DNA from: Lichenicola sp965198575
Lineage (GTDB): Bacteria; Pseudomonadota; Alphaproteobacteria; Acetobacterales; Acetobacteraceae
Direction: 5' to 3'
Length of the DNA: 64,000 nt
NCBI RefSeq assembly: GCF_965198575.1
Contig: NZ_OZ240671.1
Span: 3,596,001-3,660,000, forward strand
Part shown: piece by piece, positions 61,066 through 64,000 of the stretch
How positions within the stretch are numbered: the first letter of the stretch is position 1
Layout of the letters: every line of letters begins with the position of its first letter
Translations under genes and position numbers: made by a program
Notes under the pieces: model-generated
Told to the model about the DNA's origin: nothing
Databases searched by the model: none
The model's input: only the letters and a program-made list of their open reading frames with translations

Positions 61066-61165
61066 GGCCGGCGCCCGCCCCGCCGGACGGGCATCGCCTG
61101 GATCCGACCGCCGTGTGTCCGGGACATGCCCCGGCGGCGCGCTTCAGGTGGCCGGGGCGTCGATC

Positions 61166-62638
61166 TCAATGGGACGCGGCGCGCGCTGCCTCCCCTGCTT
61201 CGGTCACGGCGGTCGAGACCTGCTGGATGCCGGCCGCAATCTCGTCGATGTTGTCGTTCATGGCAGAGACGCCGTGCGCGGTGGTCTGCATGCGCGTCGA
61301 CATGTCCCGGGTCACCGCACTCTGCTCCTCGACCGCTGCCGAGGATCCGGCGACGAGCTGGCCGACCGCCTGGATCGACTTCTCGATCTCGCCGAGCGCG
61401 CCGACGACCTCGCTCGACACGCCCTGCAGGCGGTCGATGCCCTCGGCGATCCGGTCGGTGGCGGTGCGGGCCTGATTGGCCAGGTTCTTGACCTCGCTCG
61501 CGACGACCGCAAACCCCTTGCCGGCATCGCCGGCACGCGCCGCCTCGATGGTGGCGTTCAGCGCCAGCAGGTTGATCTGGCCCGAGATGCTGCGGATCAG
61601 ATCGACGATGCTGCTCATCGAGGACGAGGTATCGGCCAGGCGGAGGGCCGCTCCAGCGGCGGCAGTGGCGTGGGCATGGGCTGCGACCGTGGCGGCATCG
61701 GACTTGACCATGATGGCGCTGATTTCGCGTACCGAGGCAGCAAGCTGTTCCGTGCTGGCCGCCATCGTCTGGACATTGCTGAACGCGGTCCTGGAGGCAC
61801 TCGCAGCCATCTCGGTCTGGCTGTTCGAATGGGCGACGGCCGAGTGGACCTTTCCGATCATCGACTCGAGCTTTGCAAGCAGCTGCGCCTGCGCGGTGAT
61901 GTCGGTCGCGTATTCCACGACCTTGAGAGGCGTACCATCGAGGTCGAGGATCGGATTATACGAGGCCTCGATCCAGAACGGCTGGCCGCCCTTGGCGATC
62001 CGCATGTACTGTCCGGCAACGTATTCGCCGCGCCTCAGCTTCTCCCAGAACAGCTTGTAGTCGGGCGAGTCACGTTCCGCTTTCTCGAGGCATGCGCTGT
62101 GATGCTTGCCTTTGAGCTCGGCGAGCGTGTAGCCGATGATATCGAGGAACTTCCGGTTCGCCGTCAGGATGGTCCCGTTCATGTCGAACTCGATCACCGC
62201 CTGCGAAGCGTTGATGGCGTTCGACACCCCCAGCATCTCGACGTATTTGAGCTTCTCGGCGGTCACGTCGCTGGCGAGCTTCACGATCTTCACGGGCTTG
62301 CCGGTGGCGTCGAGCACCGGGTTGTAGGATGCCTGGATCCAGACCTCCTTTCCGGTCTTGTCAATGCGCTTGAACTGCGCCAGCTGAGACACGCCGGTCC
62401 TGAGCATCTCCCAGAACCGCTTGTAGTCGTCGCTCCGGCGGTCCGCTTCCTTGACGAAGATGCCGTGGTGGCGGCCCTTGACCTCCGCAAGGGTGTATCC
62501 GAGCAGCTTGAGGAAGTTGGCGTTTGCAGCCAGCACCATTCCGTTCATGTCGAACTCGATGATCGCCTGTCCGCGGTCGAATGCCGCAATCGTGGCTGCG
62601 TCGTCGCGCACCTTGTTAATCTCAGTCCTGCCGAACAC
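61166..62638 (-). CDS. Soluble chemoreceptor with two PAS domains
   Basis: Methyl-accepting chemotaxis-type protein of 490 residues with no transmembrane helix, so it should sense intracellular signals. Two PAS domains stand in tandem (about residues 20-140 and 145-260). They are close copies: QAIIEFDMNGMVLAANANFL matches QAVIEFDMNGTILTANRKFL, and WIQASYNPVLD matches WIEASYNPILD. The signalling domain has the conserved hairpin tip AARAGDAGKGFAVVASEVKNLA. Related proteins (BdlA/Aer2-like) control dispersal or aerotaxis. No che genes are in the window. Confidence 0.92.
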   Translation of the reverse strand: MFGRTEINKVRDDAATIAAFDRGQAIIEFDMNGMVLAANANFLKLLGYTLAEVKGRHHGIFVKEADRRSDDYKRFWEMLRTGVSQLAQFKRIDKTGKEVWIQASYNPVLDATGKPVKIVKLASDVTAEKLKYVEMLGVSNAINASQAVIEFDMNGTILTANRKFLDIIGYTLAELKGKHHSACLEKAERDSPDYKLFWEKLRRGEYVAGQYMRIAKGGQPFWIEASYNPILDLDGTPLKVVEYATDITAQAQLLAKLESMIGKVHSAVAHSNSQTEMAASASRTAFSNVQTMAASTEQLAASVREISAIMVKSDAATVAAHAHATAAAGAALRLADTSSSMSSIVDLIRSISGQINLLALNATIEAARAGDAGKGFAVVASEVKNLANQARTATDRIAEGIDRLQGVSSEVVGALGEIEKSIQAVGQLVAGSSAAVEEQSAVTRDMSTRMQTTAHGVSAMNDNIDEIAAGIQQVSTAVTEAGEAARAASH

Positions 62639-62702
62639 GAGCCTCTCCCTGGACAGGCACGCTACGTGCCGAACGCCTGGAGGAAGAGTGCCGCATCGAC
62701 GG

Positions 62703-64000
62703 TTAAGGACGTGCTAACGGCGCCGCCCCGATGTCGGCCTCCGGACGCTGCCGCACCCGCGCGTACAGGGCTTCGAGCGCCAGTGCGCCGGCGATCGAGA
62801 ACGGCATGATCAGCATCAGGTTGTAGCGCACCTGGTTCACAGCGACCGCGGCGTTGAAGGCGAGCATGAACCATGCCGGCAGCGACAGCAGCAGGAAGGG
62901 CCGCGGCCAGCCATCACGCCGGCGACCAGCCCTGGGTAGCGCACGCACGGTGCAGCCCAGGCAGATCGGCGCCAGCAGCAACCCCCAATAATGGTCGACA
63001 TACAGGCCACGCAGCGCCAGCGACAGCGTCACCATCACGTGCCAGCCGATTTGCCTGAGCGGGTCCTGCAGCAGGTAGTGGTGCACCAGGAACGACATGT
63101 GGTGCGCGTAGCCGCCGGCCTGGCGCAGCGTGGAGGCCAGCATGCCGCGGATGCCGATCGCATAGAAACTGTCGGGGTGGTCGTCCCAGCCGAAGCGGTC
63201 GCAGGCATGCGGGCCGGCGATCGCACGCCCGAGCGCATTGCCGTCCGGCAGCCAGCACACGTAGCTCATGCCGTATTCGCGGCCCGTCATGCTGTCGAAG
63301 CTGAGCCGCTGCACGAGCGTGTGCGACGCATAGCCGAAGGTGAGGGCAGGGCGACCCAGCACCAGCCCATTGCGGACGATCCAGGGCAGCACGACCACCA
63401 GGGCCGCCGCCACGAAGGCTGCCAGCATCCGGCTCCGCTGCCGGATCGACGGCGATCCCCCGCCTCCGGCCAGCACCCAGGCGAGGCCGACCGCGACCGC
63501 CATGTAGGCCAGCCACGCGAAACCCGGCCTGGTCAAAACGCCGAGCCCGAGTGCCACCCCGGCACCCGCCATCCAGGCAGCGTCGGCCGGGGCGGCACTC
63601 ATCCGGGTGACCGAGCCATTACGCCGGCACGCCACCAGAAAGCCCTTGAGGGCCAGCGTGTTGGCGGCGGTGAACAGCAGCAGGCTGATCGACTCCGTCA
63701 TCAGGTAGTCGACCGACAGCAGCAGCAGCGGCGCGGTGAGCAGCGCCAGGCCGAGTGCCAGCCAGCCGGTGCGGATGCGTCCGGTGCAGGCCCAGCCCGA
63801 CCACCAGATCATCCAGAACGTGGCCGCCATCATCAGCAGCTGCAGCGATCGCATCGGGCCGGCGCCACGACCGCAGGTGCCCTGTCCGCGGGTCGCCACC
63901 AGGCAGTCGAGGTTGTGCCGGAACCCGGGATCCACCGTGGCGACGGCTGCCAGGAGGGCGGGATAGAGCGGGGTGAAACGCATGCCGGGCGGCCGGATGG
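62703..64000 (-). CDS. Polytopic membrane protein, ArnT/GT-C-like (5' end outside window)
   Basis: A multi-helix membrane protein; at least 426 residues are visible. The frame stays open to the right-hand edge, so the true start is probably outside. The first visible ATG (63983) begins FTPLYPALLAAVA, which reads like the interior of a GT-C glycosyltransferase. SVDYLMTESISLLLFTAANT and PGFAWLAYMAVAVGLAWVLA are typical hydrophobic blocks, and a luminal-type loop runs FGYASHTLVQRLSFDSMTGR. A lipid-linked sugar transferase or similar enzyme is likely. The acceptor is unknown. Confidence 0.6.
   Translation of the reverse strand, partial: IRPPGMRFTPLYPALLAAVATVDPGFRHNLDCLVATRGQGTCGRGAGPMRSLQLLMMAATFWMIWWSGWACTGRIRTGWLALGLALLTAPLLLLSVDYLMTESISLLLFTAANTLALKGFLVACRRNGSVTRMSAAPADAAWMAGAGVALGLGVLTRPGFAWLAYMAVAVGLAWVLAGGGGSPSIRQRSRMLAAFVAAALVVVLPWIVRNGLVLGRPALTFGYASHTLVQRLSFDSMTGREYGMSYVCWLPDGNALGRAIAGPHACDRFGWDDHPDSFYAIGIRGMLASTLRQAGGYAHHMSFLVHHYLLQDPLRQIGWHVMVTLSLALRGLYVDHYWGLLLAPICLGCTVRALPRAGRRRDGWPRPFLLLSLPAWFMLAFNAAVAVNQVRYNLMLIMPFSIAGALALEALYARVRQRPEADIGAAPLARP

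Noticed and set aside
58694..62809. 1371-codon plus-strand open frame opposite the Hint and chemoreceptor genes
   Set aside because: Composition is that of antisense high-GC coding sequence, and the opposite strand encodes well-recognised domains.
1..64000. CRISPR arrays, tRNA/rRNA genes, insertion sequences or prophage
   Set aside because: No spaced repeats, no tRNA-like GTTCGAATC arms in the gaps, and no transposase or phage proteins in any frame.

Overview
The window is a high-GC, gene-dense bacterial chromosome segment with no rRNA, tRNA, insertion sequence, prophage or CRISPR array that I can see. Gene content and order (dut-coaBC-ubiE diverging from mutM, then rpsT, dnaA, dnaN, recF, gyrB; secB-timA-mltA; tsaD diverging from hemC-hemD; ImuA/B-type DnaE2; a large Hint-domain protein) point to an alphaproteobacterium, most likely Acetobacteraceae. 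That placement is inferred from gene content and protein style, not from a marker search.

Layout. 1-8 kb: the 3' part of error-prone polymerase dnaE2, a secreted alpha/beta hydrolase, a decayed heavy-metal-binding (YbjQ/DUF74) pseudogene, an APC amino-acid permease with a small membrane protein, and a glycosyltransferase. 8-12.4 kb: oxidative-stress genes katG and msrA with two small proteins between them. 12.3-18.1 kb, minus strand: ubiE, coaBC and dut overlap by 4-bp GTGA junctions and are followed by a fused ABC permease and an ATPase with no binding protein. 18.2-26.5 kb, plus strand: mutM, rpsT and the replication block dnaA-dnaN-recF-gyrB. 26.5-34.8 kb: two SDR enzymes, an ABC-TenA thiamine-precursor salvage operon, a periplasmic DsrE-like protein, an FMN reductase, an MFS exporter and a transglutaminase-like protein.

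34.8-42.8 kb: a CNT nucleoside carrier, a complete ribose-type ABC importer and a convergent HAD phosphatase form a probable sugar or nucleoside uptake region. Next comes a two-gene operon of a Ser/Thr/Ala-rich small protein and a TPR plus RimK-like ATP-grasp protein. This pair is the best candidate here for an uncharacterised system. A glutathione S-transferase diverges from it. 42.8-47.7 kb: tsaD-rlmJ-gpsA on minus (4-bp ATGA overlaps) diverges from hemC-hemD. 47.7-52.3 kb: secB, a histidine phosphatase, timA, mltA and an orphan beta-class DNA methyltransferase. 52.5-58.4 kb: a complete tripartite RND efflux operon. 58.4-64 kb: a Hint-domain protein, a tiny ORF, a soluble double-PAS chemoreceptor, and a membrane glycosyltransferase-like protein that runs off the end.

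How the parts work together: much of the window is housekeeping (replication initiation, dUTP control, CoA and ubiquinone/menaquinone synthesis, haem synthesis, tRNA t6A, protein export). Stress genes (dnaE2, katG, msrA, mutM) and transporters lie between these blocks. Several starts were moved downstream of the longest ORF because signal peptides, ribosome-binding sites or 4-bp overlaps fit better. These choices are stated per gene.
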